Position numbers and translations under genes: made by a program
Notes under the pieces: model-generated
Told to the model about the DNA's origin: nothing
The model's input: only the letters and a program-made list of their open reading frames with translations
The model's database searches: none
Part shown: positions 7,989 through 15,627 of the stretch, piece by piece
How the letters are laid out: the number at the start of each line of letters is the position of its first letter
Position numbering within the stretch: the stretch's first letter is position 1
Source of the DNA: Thermoguttaceae bacterium
GTDB lineage: Bacteria; Planctomycetota; Planctomycetia; Pirellulales; Thermoguttaceae
Direction of reading: 5' to 3'
NCBI GenBank assembly: GCA_017550965.1
Contig: JAFZNK010000269.1
Coordinates: forward strand, 1-33,041
DNA length: 33,041 nucleotides

Positions 7989-9674
7989 TCAGTCGGGCAT
8001 TAAATTAGAGTCCGCGCTGTCCTGGAGCAAACTCGAATCGGAGAAATTGTCTTCCGTTTCCGAACTTTGCTCGCCCTCGACCAAAATCGAGCCCGAATCG
8101 AGATTTTCCGGCGCGCTTTCCGAACTTGCCGCGCTCGCTTCTTCCGGTTCGTCGATTAGGCGGCAACGATCGTTGAGAACAAGCGCCGCAGTGCGGTCGT
8201 CGTGATTTCCCTTCACGAAAAAATTCAGGCCGGCAAGGAGCGCTTCCGCGCGTTCCTCGGGGGATTTGGCTGCGTCCAACACGCCCGGAAAACAATCCGG
8301 AAGCGTTTCGTTCCAGAACGTCTTCCAGTATTTATATTCGGAAGCGTTGATTTCGGAGGGAAAGAACGGATCGGAAACGCCGTCGGTCATCAGCGCGAGC
8401 GCCTGAAACTCTTCGACGACGTTCAGTCTCATGCGCGAGACGATTCGTTCCGGCGCGAGTTCGTCCGACATGGTGACGAAACGCGTCTGACCCGCGAATT
8501 CTCCGCCGTCGGGCGAGCCCAGCGCGAGCGTCTTCGCGCGGCCGTTGGGACGAAAGATCGCGAACCCTCCGTCCCCGACCCAGTACGACGCGATCGCCCA
8601 AAGCGCGGGCCTGGCGTCGGTCGGCGCGAAGCGTTTGAACGCCGCGCACAGGAGCGTCGTGTTGTAATCGCCGATTTTGGCGTCGCGCGACTCCGCCGAC
8701 TTTTTAATCTCTTCCCACGCGGCGCGAATCGACAGGCAGAAGAACTGCGCGAGATTCGTTTCCTGAAGCGCCGCGGGGGCGCACGTCGGATTCGTTTGCC
8801 AGTCCGATTTCGCGTCGAGGACCTTTTGAACCGCCTCGTCGAAATGGACGTTGTAATCGGTAAAAAACTTTCTCAGCGACGAGCCGACCGTCTCGCACGC
8901 GATTCGCGAGCCTTCGCGAGCGTATTGAGCCGAGCCCGCCCCGTCGGCTATGGCGAGAATCTTCCAGTCGTCGGAGTTCGCGCCAAGATCGACGACGACG
9001 TGGTCGTCGCGAAATTTGCCTTCGTTCGCGTGAGAACGGCCCCGTCGACTTGCCGCGAGGACCGTGATCGGCGCGTCCTGACCGAACGACGCGCCGAACG
9101 ACTCCGCGTCCGCCTTGGGAAAAGGCGCGGACGGATCGGTCGGGAGCGTCTTCCACATCGTGTCCGGATTCGGATGAATCACAAATTCTTTGGGGAGCAG
9201 TTCGACGCGCTTGTCGTTGATTTCGCAGGTGAGCGCGCCTTTGCACGTCTTGCTCAGCGGAACGGAGAAAAAGGCGCGCGTGGGCATCTTGAACGGTATT
9301 TTGACGTCCAAAAAGATCCGCAACGCGCCGTCGTAGCTTCGACGCGGCTTGCCGTTCGTTTCGTCGTAGCCTTCGAGCGTGAGAACTCCGTCGTCGAAAT
9401 AGCAGCTTAAACCGAGTTCGTCGAACCCTTCTTTAGCCGTCAAAAAGATCCTCGGAACCGGCGCGGGCGCGCTCTTGGGATCGAAGAGCCGATAGGAAAA
9501 CCGATACGGTTTCAGGACGCTGCCCGGCGGCAGTTTCATCTGATGAAACGGCGCGAGCGTCTTATTGAGATCCTCGAATTTCATGAGGACCTGATAATAC
9601 TCGACGGAAAACGTCAACGTCGGCGTAAACGCCGTCGTCGGACGATTGGGGTCTGTGTTTGTCAGTTCGACCAT
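7989..9674 (-). CDS. PP2C-family protein phosphatase with N-terminal Ig-like module (TerY-P triad)
   Basis: A 561-residue metal-dependent Ser/Thr phosphatase expected to oppose the neighbouring kinase. PP2C motifs lie at 209-500: RRGRSHANEGKFRDDH (motif I region, 210-225), AIADGAGSA (metal-binding D244), YNTTLL (337-342), VGDGG (D368), MTDGVSD (D431) and GNHDDRT (D492/D493). The metal-site acids all appear present, so it is probably active. The N-terminal about 130 residues are not PP2C. They contain an Ig-like module (55-130) whose GFDELGLSCYF...LEG...YDG pattern closely matches the kinase C-terminus. Residues 508-561 form a Ser/Asp/Glu-rich, probably disordered tail. The ATG is at 9674 and the ribosome site is weak. 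It lies between the vWA and kinase genes on the same strand, with a hairpin just upstream. Confidence 0.9.
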   Translation of the reverse strand: MVELTNTDPNRPTTAFTPTLTFSVEYYQVLMKFEDLNKTLAPFHQMKLPPGSVLKPYRFSYRLFDPKSAPAPVPRIFLTAKEGFDELGLSCYFDDGVLTLEGYDETNGKPRRSYDGALRIFLDVKIPFKMPTRAFFSVPLSKTCKGALTCEINDKRVELLPKEFVIHPNPDTMWKTLPTDPSAPFPKADAESFGASFGQDAPITVLAASRRGRSHANEGKFRDDHVVVDLGANSDDWKILAIADGAGSAQYAREGSRIACETVGSSLRKFFTDYNVHFDEAVQKVLDAKSDWQTNPTCAPAALQETNLAQFFCLSIRAAWEEIKKSAESRDAKIGDYNTTLLCAAFKRFAPTDARPALWAIASYWVGDGGFAIFRPNGRAKTLALGSPDGGEFAGQTRFVTMSDELAPERIVSRMRLNVVEEFQALALMTDGVSDPFFPSEINASEYKYWKTFWNETLPDCFPGVLDAAKSPEERAEALLAGLNFFVKGNHDDRTAALVLNDRCRLIDEPEEASAASSESAPENLDSGSILVEGEQSSETEDNFSDSSLLQDSADSNLMPD

Positions 9675-9711
9675 TGCGCGATCGCTTTCGTCAAATCCCT
9701 GTTATTGAAAC

Positions 9712-9756
9712 GAGTCGGAAGGCCGCGAGAAAAAACTCGCGACGTCTTCCCGACTC
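9712..9756 (-). terminator. Hairpin in the vWA-phosphatase gap
   Basis: Outer arms GAGTCGGAAG and CTTCCCGACTC (one bulge) enclose inner arms CGCGAG and CTCGCG around an A5 loop. It is on the minus-strand transcript between the vWA stop and the phosphatase start. The T content after it is modest, so it could be a partial terminator or an mRNA-stability hairpin that sets different levels of vWA protein and phosphatase/kinase. Confidence 0.5.
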
Positions 9757-9769
9757 TTACGCGCCCTGT

Positions 9770-10408
9770 TCAAGGCTTCACCAACGTAATTTCCGGAGGC
9801 GGAGGAGGCAGCTCGTCCAGGCCGTTGACTTCTTCCCCTCCGTCGACGCGCTTGCTGCTCGTCGAGATGCTTGCGGAAACCCACTTGAAATACGCGCCGA
9901 TCGAACTCGCGTCCGCGACGTCCAGATGGACGACCGAGTCGGTGATTTTTTGAAGCTCCTGATCGTCCGCCGCGTTCCCGGCCGCGCACGCGACGACCGC
10001 GCCCCACTTGCACGTCCGAAAGACTTCCAGCCCCTTGTCGACGTCGTCGGTCGGAATGCCGTCGGTCAAAATAAAGACGAGCGGCTTCCAGTCTCCCTTT
10101 TCTTCCATCGTCGATTTCTGAACTTCGACGTTGGCGCATTCGGCGACTTTCTTCAGCGCGGCGCCAAGCGCGGTTCCGCCGCTTGCCGAGATATCGGGCG
10201 GTTGAAACGACGCCACTTCCGTGAGCGGAACGACTTGTCGCACTTCCGTGCTGAACGTAATGACGCTGATGTAGGCGGACTCGAGCGCGTAAGGATCGCG
10301 ACGAAGCGCGGAATGCAGAATTTGCACGCCGTTTTTTACCGCTTCGATCGGCTCGCCCAACATCGAACCGGAAACGTCGATCAAAAGATAGACGGGAAGT
10401 CTTCTCAT
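9770..10408 (-). CDS. von Willebrand factor A protein, TerY/YegL family
   Basis: A 212-residue soluble single vWA domain with a complete MIDAS metal site: D11-V-S13-G-S15, T79 in SGGTAL, and D116 in LTDGIPTD. These residues hold a divalent cation that bridges to a partner acid. A short Pro-rich tail (ELPPPPPEITLVKP) follows. The ATG at 10408 has a GAGG ribosome site about 8 bases upstream. It is first in the minus-strand vWA/PP2C/kinase operon. In TerY-P triads the vWA protein is thought to act as a scaffold for phosphorylation-dependent complexes, often with tellurite-resistance or stress proteins. No ter genes (terC, terD) are seen here. Confidence 0.9.
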   Translation of the reverse strand: MRRLPVYLLIDVSGSMLGEPIEAVKNGVQILHSALRRDPYALESAYISVITFSTEVRQVVPLTEVASFQPPDISASGGTALGAALKKVAECANVEVQKSTMEEKGDWKPLVFILTDGIPTDDVDKGLEVFRTCKWGAVVACAAGNAADDQELQKITDSVVHLDVADASSIGAYFKWVSASISTSSKRVDGGEEVNGLDELPPPPPEITLVKP

Positions 10409-10857
10409 GGTTAATGCCTCTTCAACTGTTCAAAACGCGTCGAATTTGAATTGGCGCGACCGCAGACTCTTCGCGGCAAGCGACAAACGCGCGCGTTAGT
10501 TCTTATTATAAGCGAAAAAAGACTCGTCAACAAGGAACTTTTGCGCGCGGACGCGTTTTTAATGAAAAAGCGGCGGCAAAATACAAAAAACTTTTCTCGA
10601 AAAAGGAACGCAAGAAACCCGGAAAAGACCCCGGTGAAAGAAGGAATGAAACGCGCGCTTGGACTGCAAGAAGGCAGGATTAAAAGACAAGTAATGGGCT
10701 AGCGGGAAAGGGAAGCAAGAAAGGGGAAACGATGTTTAGACACAACCCAAACGCACGTTTCAAGGGGGTACGATAAACGCCCAATTCGCTCCCGGCCGCT
10801 TCCCAACTGCGCTTGTCAGCTTTCCGACCAAAAGCAAACGTTCAAAGGACGTTTAAG
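10409..10857. other. Gene-free gap, purine-rich on the plus strand
   Basis: It holds the triad promoter near 10505-10533 and then a stretch (about 10560-10740) strongly enriched in A and G on the plus strand. A small frame at 10451-10702 follows this bias and has no family features. Near 10836-10854 the arms AAACGT/ACGTTT could form a weak terminator for the tRNA gene on the minus strand. Confidence 0.5.
10505..10533 (-). promoter_or_regulatory. Promoter for the vWA/PP2C/kinase operon
   Basis: On the minus strand TTGTTG (10533-10528) and TATAAT (10510-10505) are 17 bases apart. Transcription would start near 10498, giving a leader of about 90 bases before the vWA ATG. Confidence 0.55.
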
Positions 10858-10930
10858 AGGCGTCCACCGGATTCGAACCGGTAAATGACGGATTTGCAAT
10901 CCGTTGCCTTAGCCATTTGGCTAGGACGCC
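10858..10930 (-). tRNA. tRNA-Cys (GCA)
   Basis: The acceptor arms GGCGTCC (10930-10924) and GGACGCC pair fully. The anticodon stem ACGGA/TCCGT encloses the loop TTGCAAA, giving anticodon GCA, and the T arm has the usual GGTTCGAATCC. The discriminator base is T (U73), as expected for tRNA-Cys. The 3' CCA is not encoded. Confidence 0.95.
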
Positions 10931-11147
10931 TTGCGCAATAACGTTATCAATGGTAACCAAAAATTTTTATTTTTCAAGAGAGAAAATCAAAATTTCCAAA
11001 TTTTCCCGCCTGGCAAACTTCGTATCTCTTGTCATAACAGCGCTTGGAGAAATGGATCTCGTCCGGTTGCGCCGATAAAAATTTCCTCGTAAACTTATGA
11101 TTGTAACAAGTTTAACGATTGTACTGGTTGTAACGGCATAAATTCTT

Positions 11148-11660
11148 TTATCGAATCAATCGTTCAATCGCTTTATTGCGCACAGCCTCGATCACGCACT
11201 TGGGCAGGAACGCCTCCAACGCGGCGTCTTCCTGCGCGTACGCGATTTCTTTGATCAACGAGCTCGACACGTGCGCCAGCTCTCCGTCGGCGATCAAAAA
11301 GAGCGTTTCGACCTCGGGCTCCAGGCGTCGGTTGGCCATCATGAGCGTAAGTTCGGCGGGGATGTCCGTCAGGGGCCGCACGCCGCGAACAATCACGCGC
11401 GCGCCGAGGCTTTTCGCAAATCGCACCGTCAGTCCTTCGTACGTCGTCGTTTCGACGTTGTCGAGCCCGAGTTCCGCCGCCGCGCGTCGAATAAATTCGC
11501 AGCGTTCTTCCGTCGAAAACCAGGGCGATTTCTCGGAATTGACCCCCACGGCGACGACCAGGCGGTCGAAAAGACGGCTGGCGCGCTCGACGACGTTCAT
11601 GTGGCCAAGAGTGATCGGATCGAACGTGCCGGGGTAGACGGCGAGGGTAGGCGTGCTCAT
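11148..11660 (-). CDS. coaD: Pantetheine-phosphate adenylyltransferase
   Basis: This enzyme joins 4'-phosphopantetheine and ATP to make dephospho-CoA, the fourth step of CoA synthesis. At 170 residues it is of normal length. The N-terminus has the nucleotidyltransferase signature YPGTFDPITLGH (TxGH at 17-20), and near residue 130 the HVSSSLIKEIA block matches the family's ISSTxVRE. The ATG at 11660 is chosen because AGGAG stands 7 bases upstream and the family always begins just before this motif; the frame stays open upstream to 11822 but those 54 codons are unlike the family. Its product feeds the phosphopantetheinyl transferase reaction, though that gene is 11 kb away. Confidence 0.95.
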   Translation of the reverse strand: MSTPTLAVYPGTFDPITLGHMNVVERASRLFDRLVVAVGVNSEKSPWFSTEERCEFIRRAAAELGLDNVETTTYEGLTVRFAKSLGARVIVRGVRPLTDIPAELTLMMANRRLEPEVETLFLIADGELAHVSSSLIKEIAYAQEDAALEAFLPKCVIEAVRNKAIERLIR

Positions 11661-11708
11661 TGCTGCGCTCCTGCGCTTCGACGCGTTTGCCGACGAGAAT
11701 CGAACGTC

Positions 11709-11729
11709 AAAAAAATAGAGCTTTGCTCT
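11709..11729 (-). terminator. Small hairpin with T7 in the coaD leader
   Basis: On the minus strand AGAGC-AAA-GCTCT is followed by ATTTTTTT, 49 bases before the coaD ATG. The stem is only 5 bp, so this is a weak candidate for an attenuator or upstream terminator. Confidence 0.3.
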
Positions 11730-11757
11730 TTGATTTTTTCGGAACATTCGATATAAT
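11730..11757 (+). promoter_or_regulatory. Distal promoter candidate of the GAF-HlyD operon
   Basis: TTGATT (11730-11735) and TATAAT (11752-11757) are 16 bases apart, about 350 bases before the first gene. Confidence 0.4.
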
Positions 11758-11975
11758 CGAAAAGACTGTCGAAGCTGTTTCGAAGGGACTTTGGGTCGCG
11801 ACGGTTTAAGGCCGATCCTCAAACCGGCGCGTCGCGCCTATTATACCGCGCGAAGTCGTTTTCCACAGCCCCCCGAAATCGGCCGACGAGCCGTTTCCCC
11901 AAGCTCCGACAAAACGGCGAAAACGAGACAAGTCAAACTTTCCTGCGTTTCTGGCGCCAATCATGCTCAGACACG

Positions 11976-12003
11976 TAGACGGAAAGCCGGTTTGACCTAT
12001 AAT
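11976..12003 (+). promoter_or_regulatory. Proximal promoter candidate of the GAF-HlyD operon
   Basis: A perfect -10 box TATAAT (11998-12003) stands 16 bases after TAGACG (11976-11981). Transcription would begin near 12010, about 100 bases before the ATG at 12108. Confidence 0.45.
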
Positions 12004-12107
12004 ACCGTTTTTAAAAACCCCCGTTGACGCGCCCGAGAAAGACCTCCGAAGGCGCCGCATTTTTTCGACGCGCCACGCGCGCCACGAACACGAAGAACGA
12101 GCGAAAC

Positions 12108-14165
12108 ATGAGTTCCGAACAACGCTACGACGCCAACATGTTAGAACACACGAAACAACAAATACGCGTTCTCGTCAACGAGATCGCGCAAGTTTCACGT
12201 TCCGACGTCGCTCCCGACGTATTCCAGGCGGAATTTCTCACGCGAGTCGTCCGCGCGCTGGGGGCAATCGGGGGCGCCATGTGGATGACCGACGAGTCGG
12301 GCCGTCTCACGCTCGGCTATCAGGTCAACTTGAAAGAAGCGAAACTTCACGAAGACGACGAAGCCAACAAAGTTCACTCTTACCTTCTGTACAACACGCT
12401 CCGTTCTTCGGAAAACGACCTGATGATTCCGCCTCATTCCGGGGGAGAAGGCGCGAACGACGGGGGCAATCCGACGGACTTCCTCCTCATCCTGGGCGTC
12501 GTCCAGACGGAGCTTGAAAAAGTCGGCGTTATCGAGGTCTTCCAACGTCCGGACTCCAACCCCGCGACGCAGCAGGGGTACCTGCAGTTCGTGCGTCAGG
12601 TTACGCGCTACGCGACCGAATACTACAAAAATCGCCAACTGAAAAATTTCAGCGACCGTCAAAGCCTCTGGACGCGGCTCGAAGATTTTACGCGCAACAT
12701 CCATAAGACGCTAGATCTCCGCGAGACGCTTTACACCGTCGCCAACGAAGGGCGGCGCCTCATCGAGTGCGACCGCGTTTCGCTCGCCGTCATGCGCGGC
12801 GGACGCGCGAAAATCGAAGCGGTCAGCGGTCAGGACATGGTCGACAAGCGCTCCGAGACCGTCAAATTGCTCGGCGACCTTGCGACCGCCGTCGTCAAGG
12901 CCAACGAGCCGATGGTCTACAACGGCGATTCCGCCAACCTCGCCCCGCAAGTCGAAGCGGCGGTCGAAGAGTACGTCGACGCCTCCCATACGAAAACGAT
13001 CGCCGTCTATCCGCTCGTAGCCCACACGATCGACGAAAAAGACTACGACGAAACCGAGCGCGACAAATTGACGATTCCTCCGCCGTTTGGCGCGATCGTC
13101 GTCGAACAAATCGAAGATTCGAACGTTTCCGAACACATGATGAAGCGCGTCGAGATCGTCGTCGAACACGCGCGCGTCGCCGTCGGCAACGCGATCGACC
13201 ACAACTCGATTTTCCTCGCTCCGCTATGGCAGGCGATCGGCAAGTCGAAAGTCCTCACGACCGCGAGAATGCTCCCGAAAACAATCGCCGTCGCGCTGGG
13301 CGTTCTGGCGCTGATTCTGGCGATGATCTTCGTGCCGTGGAACTTCAACATGCACTGCGACGGCTCCCTCGAGCCGGTCGCGCGCCGAAACGTCTTCGCG
13401 CGCGAGGCGGGCAAAGTCGACACGCTCCTTGTCGAACACGGCCAACAGGTGAAAAAGGGCGACGTGTTGCTCGTTCTGTCGAACAACGAGCTCGAAGCCG
13501 AACGCCAGAAGAACGACGGCGAACTTAACGAGGTGGAAAAACAAATTCTCGCGCTCAAAGAGCAGAGCTACGACGCGAAAGACGCCGAGCGTATTCGAAT
13601 CAACGGCCAACTCGCGCAGTACACGGAGCGCAAGCAGACGCTCAGCATTCAGCGCCAGATTCTCAACGCCCGAAACGACGACTTGACCGTCCGCGCTCCG
13701 ATCGACGGAACCGTCATGACGTTCCAGTTGGAAAACACGCTCAAGAGCAGGCCCGTCCAGCCGGGGCAAATCCTTATGGAAATCGCCCAGCCCGACGGCG
13801 AACTGCAGTTGGAGCTTCAAATGCCCGAAAAATACATGGGCCACATCGAAGACTACAAGCGTAAGATTCAGGAACAAGACGCGAACGCGCCGTTGAAAGT
13901 CAAGTTCGTCATGACCGTCGACCCGTCGAATTCGCACGACGCGACCGTTACCGAAGTGCACGACCGCGCGGAAAACAGAGGCGCCGAAGAGACGACCGTC
14001 GAAATTCTCGCGTCCATCGACGACAAAAGCGATCTTCCCGAAGCCGCGAGCGCGGGGATGGGCGTTTCCGCGAAAATCTACTGCGGCAAGCGCGCGCTCG
14101 GATACGTGTGCTTCAACGAACTCGTCGCGTTTTTGCAGAGAACCGTCTTCTTCTGGTTCCAATAA
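12108..14165 (+). CDS. Tandem GAF / transmembrane / HlyD-type lipoyl protein
   Basis: A 685-residue membrane protein. Residues about 20-175 and 195-365 look like two GAF sensor domains; the second begins at RETLYTVANEGRRLIECDRVSLAV. One transmembrane helix at about 392-411 (IAVALGVLALILAMIFV) follows. The outer part is a HlyD-like barrel: first lipoyl half near 428-455 (VDTLLVEHGQQVKKGDVLLVL), a coiled coil about 460-520, and the second half APIDGTVMTF near 527. The GAF pair should be cytoplasmic and the lipoyl part periplasmic. The ATG at 12108 is preferred over 12024 because the earlier 28 codons are unlike a domain; the ribosome site is weak. It is first of three collinear genes and probably senses a ligand that tunes the complex built by the next two. 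Confidence 0.85.
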   Translation: MSSEQRYDANMLEHTKQQIRVLVNEIAQVSRSDVAPDVFQAEFLTRVVRALGAIGGAMWMTDESGRLTLGYQVNLKEAKLHEDDEANKVHSYLLYNTLRSSENDLMIPPHSGGEGANDGGNPTDFLLILGVVQTELEKVGVIEVFQRPDSNPATQQGYLQFVRQVTRYATEYYKNRQLKNFSDRQSLWTRLEDFTRNIHKTLDLRETLYTVANEGRRLIECDRVSLAVMRGGRAKIEAVSGQDMVDKRSETVKLLGDLATAVVKANEPMVYNGDSANLAPQVEAAVEEYVDASHTKTIAVYPLVAHTIDEKDYDETERDKLTIPPPFGAIVVEQIEDSNVSEHMMKRVEIVVEHARVAVGNAIDHNSIFLAPLWQAIGKSKVLTTARMLPKTIAVALGVLALILAMIFVPWNFNMHCDGSLEPVARRNVFAREAGKVDTLLVEHGQQVKKGDVLLVLSNNELEAERQKNDGELNEVEKQILALKEQSYDAKDAERIRINGQLAQYTERKQTLSIQRQILNARNDDLTVRAPIDGTVMTFQLENTLKSRPVQPGQILMEIAQPDGELQLELQMPEKYMGHIEDYKRKIQEQDANAPLKVKFVMTVDPSNSHDATVTEVHDRAENRGAEETTVEILASIDDKSDLPEAASAGMGVSAKIYCGKRALGYVCFNELVAFLQRTVFFWFQ

Positions 14166-14252
14166 TGCGCGAAAGTTATTATTGAAACGAACAAACCAAC
14201 CGTCAACTTATCCGCCAAATCGCGGAAAACGGAAATAGAGATTTAGAATACG

Positions 14253-15566
14253 ATGACAACGAAAATCGACTGGATCGCGCGCGCGTTTGCCGTTTGCGCC
14301 TTGACGACCGTTCTTCCGGGCGCCTCGTTCGCGCAAGACGGCTATGAAAATTTAGTGTTGGAACGTTCCGAAGCGGCGGCCCCCGCGGCGCCCGCGACCG
14401 GCGCGCGGCCTTCCGCTTACGCTCCGACGTCGAGAGAACAGAATTTGGGAATCTCGGATTCTTCGACCGCCGCCGACGGCAGCATCGTCGTGCGCAACGC
14501 CAAAGTCGAAATCCCCAAAGGAGAAGGTTACGAAGCGCTCATCAGCGCGAACGGGCAGGGGCTGCTCGACGAGCTGAGGCTCTACGACGACAATTACGAC
14601 CTTTCTGAAGAGCTTCGCGCGCTTTCGGAACACATCGCGGGCGAAATCGCCGCCGAACAGTCGCAAACGACCCCTTCCGGCTCGAACGAAACCGGCTCGA
14701 AAGGGCCGGAACAAAACGTCGACCCCGAGCAGGCGCGACGCGCCGCCGTCGAGGGCGTCGAAAAACAATTCGCGCTTCTTGGCCGACTGGGCGTCGCGGA
14801 AAAGACCGAAAGCGAACGACCGAAACTCCAGCGCGGCATGCTCGTCAAAAAAGGGCAGTATCTCGGAAGACTTCAGGACGACGAACTCAAGCAGGAATTT
14901 GTCGTCGCGCTTCAGGAGCTGCTCGTCGCGCGCAAAGAAGCGGACAAAACGCTTGAAATCGACGTCGCCATAGCGGCCGCGCAAGTGGCGAAAGCGTCTT
15001 ATCAACGCGCCGACACGCTCAACAGATCGATGCCCGGATCCGTCTCCAAAGAAGAAATCGACGAAAAATACTACGATTGGATTCGCGCCTCCAAATCGAT
15101 TGAAAAAGCGAGATACGACTGGGAAGTCAATAAGGAAAAGGTCAAAGTCAGCCTGGCGCGCGCCAACGCGACGATGGTCCAGATTCGCAATCGAAAACTG
15201 CGCTCTCCGATGGACGGCTTCATCGACGAAATCTTTCAGAACGAAGGTCAATGGGTTCGCGAAGGAGATCAAATCCTGCGCATTCTCCGACTGGACAAAG
15301 TTCAGGTAACCGGAACGATCGACGCCGAAAAGTACGCGCCCGAAGACGTCGACGGAAAGACCGTCGTCGTTTCCGTCAAGCGACCCGGCGCCGAGCCCGT
15401 CGAATTGCAGGGCAAAATCGTTTACGTTCGCCAGATCGTCGAATCGGGCCATTATTATTTCTACGCCGACGTCGACAATCAAATGATTCATAACGACGAG
15501 ACGGGAAAAGACTACTGGATTCTCAATCCGGGCTCCCTCGTTACGATCACGATCAAAACCAACTGA
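14253..15566 (+). CDS. Secreted HlyD-family periplasmic adaptor with split lipoyl domain
   Basis: A 437-residue exported protein. The signal peptide ends at about residue 27 (GASFA, then QDG). The HlyD core is present: LLDELRL near 103, GMLVKKGQYLGRL near 195, a long alpha hairpin about 215-320, and SPMDGFIDEIFQNEGQWVREGDQIL near 318-342, followed by the beta barrel. A low-complexity insertion of about 80 residues (roughly 110-190, rich in Ser, Glu and Ala) separates the two strands of the first lipoyl half-motif, which normally sit together. There is no transmembrane anchor beyond the signal peptide. It lies 87 bases after the GAF-HlyD gene and 61 bases before the M50 gene, so it is in the same operon. 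Confidence 0.88.
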   Translation: MTTKIDWIARAFAVCALTTVLPGASFAQDGYENLVLERSEAAAPAAPATGARPSAYAPTSREQNLGISDSSTAADGSIVVRNAKVEIPKGEGYEALISANGQGLLDELRLYDDNYDLSEELRALSEHIAGEIAAEQSQTTPSGSNETGSKGPEQNVDPEQARRAAVEGVEKQFALLGRLGVAEKTESERPKLQRGMLVKKGQYLGRLQDDELKQEFVVALQELLVARKEADKTLEIDVAIAAAQVAKASYQRADTLNRSMPGSVSKEEIDEKYYDWIRASKSIEKARYDWEVNKEKVKVSLARANATMVQIRNRKLRSPMDGFIDEIFQNEGQWVREGDQILRILRLDKVQVTGTIDAEKYAPEDVDGKTVVVSVKRPGAEPVELQGKIVYVRQIVESGHYYFYADVDNQMIHNDETGKDYWILNPGSLVTITIKTN

Positions 15567-15627
15567 ATCGTCGCGGGAAATCAATAACGCGCCAACTCGC
15601 GTTAAAACTATTGTTAAGAGGTAAAAG

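Larger units (their letters stand above)
11661..12107. other. Divergent intergenic region between coaD and the GAF-HlyD gene
   Basis: No gene is seen. It holds candidate plus-strand promoters and the small hairpin upstream of coaD. The reading frame of the GAF-HlyD gene stays open to an ATG at 12024, but that part does not look like protein. Confidence 0.5.

Noticed and set aside
5900..10408. Tellurite-resistance or phage-defence operon
   Set aside because: Only the kinase/phosphatase/vWA triad is present. No terC, terD or nuclease gene supports a specific resistance or defence role.
10451..10702. 83-codon plus-strand frame
   Set aside because: It is Lys/Arg-rich from purine bias, has no ribosome site, and resembles no family.
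11661..11822. 54-codon N-terminal extension of coaD
   Set aside because: The family starts just before the TxGH motif, and AGGAG precedes the ATG at 11660.
12024..12107. N-terminal extension of the GAF-HlyD gene from ATG 12024
   Set aside because: The extra 28 residues are Arg/Thr-rich and unlike the domain, and 12024 is immediately after the likely transcription start.
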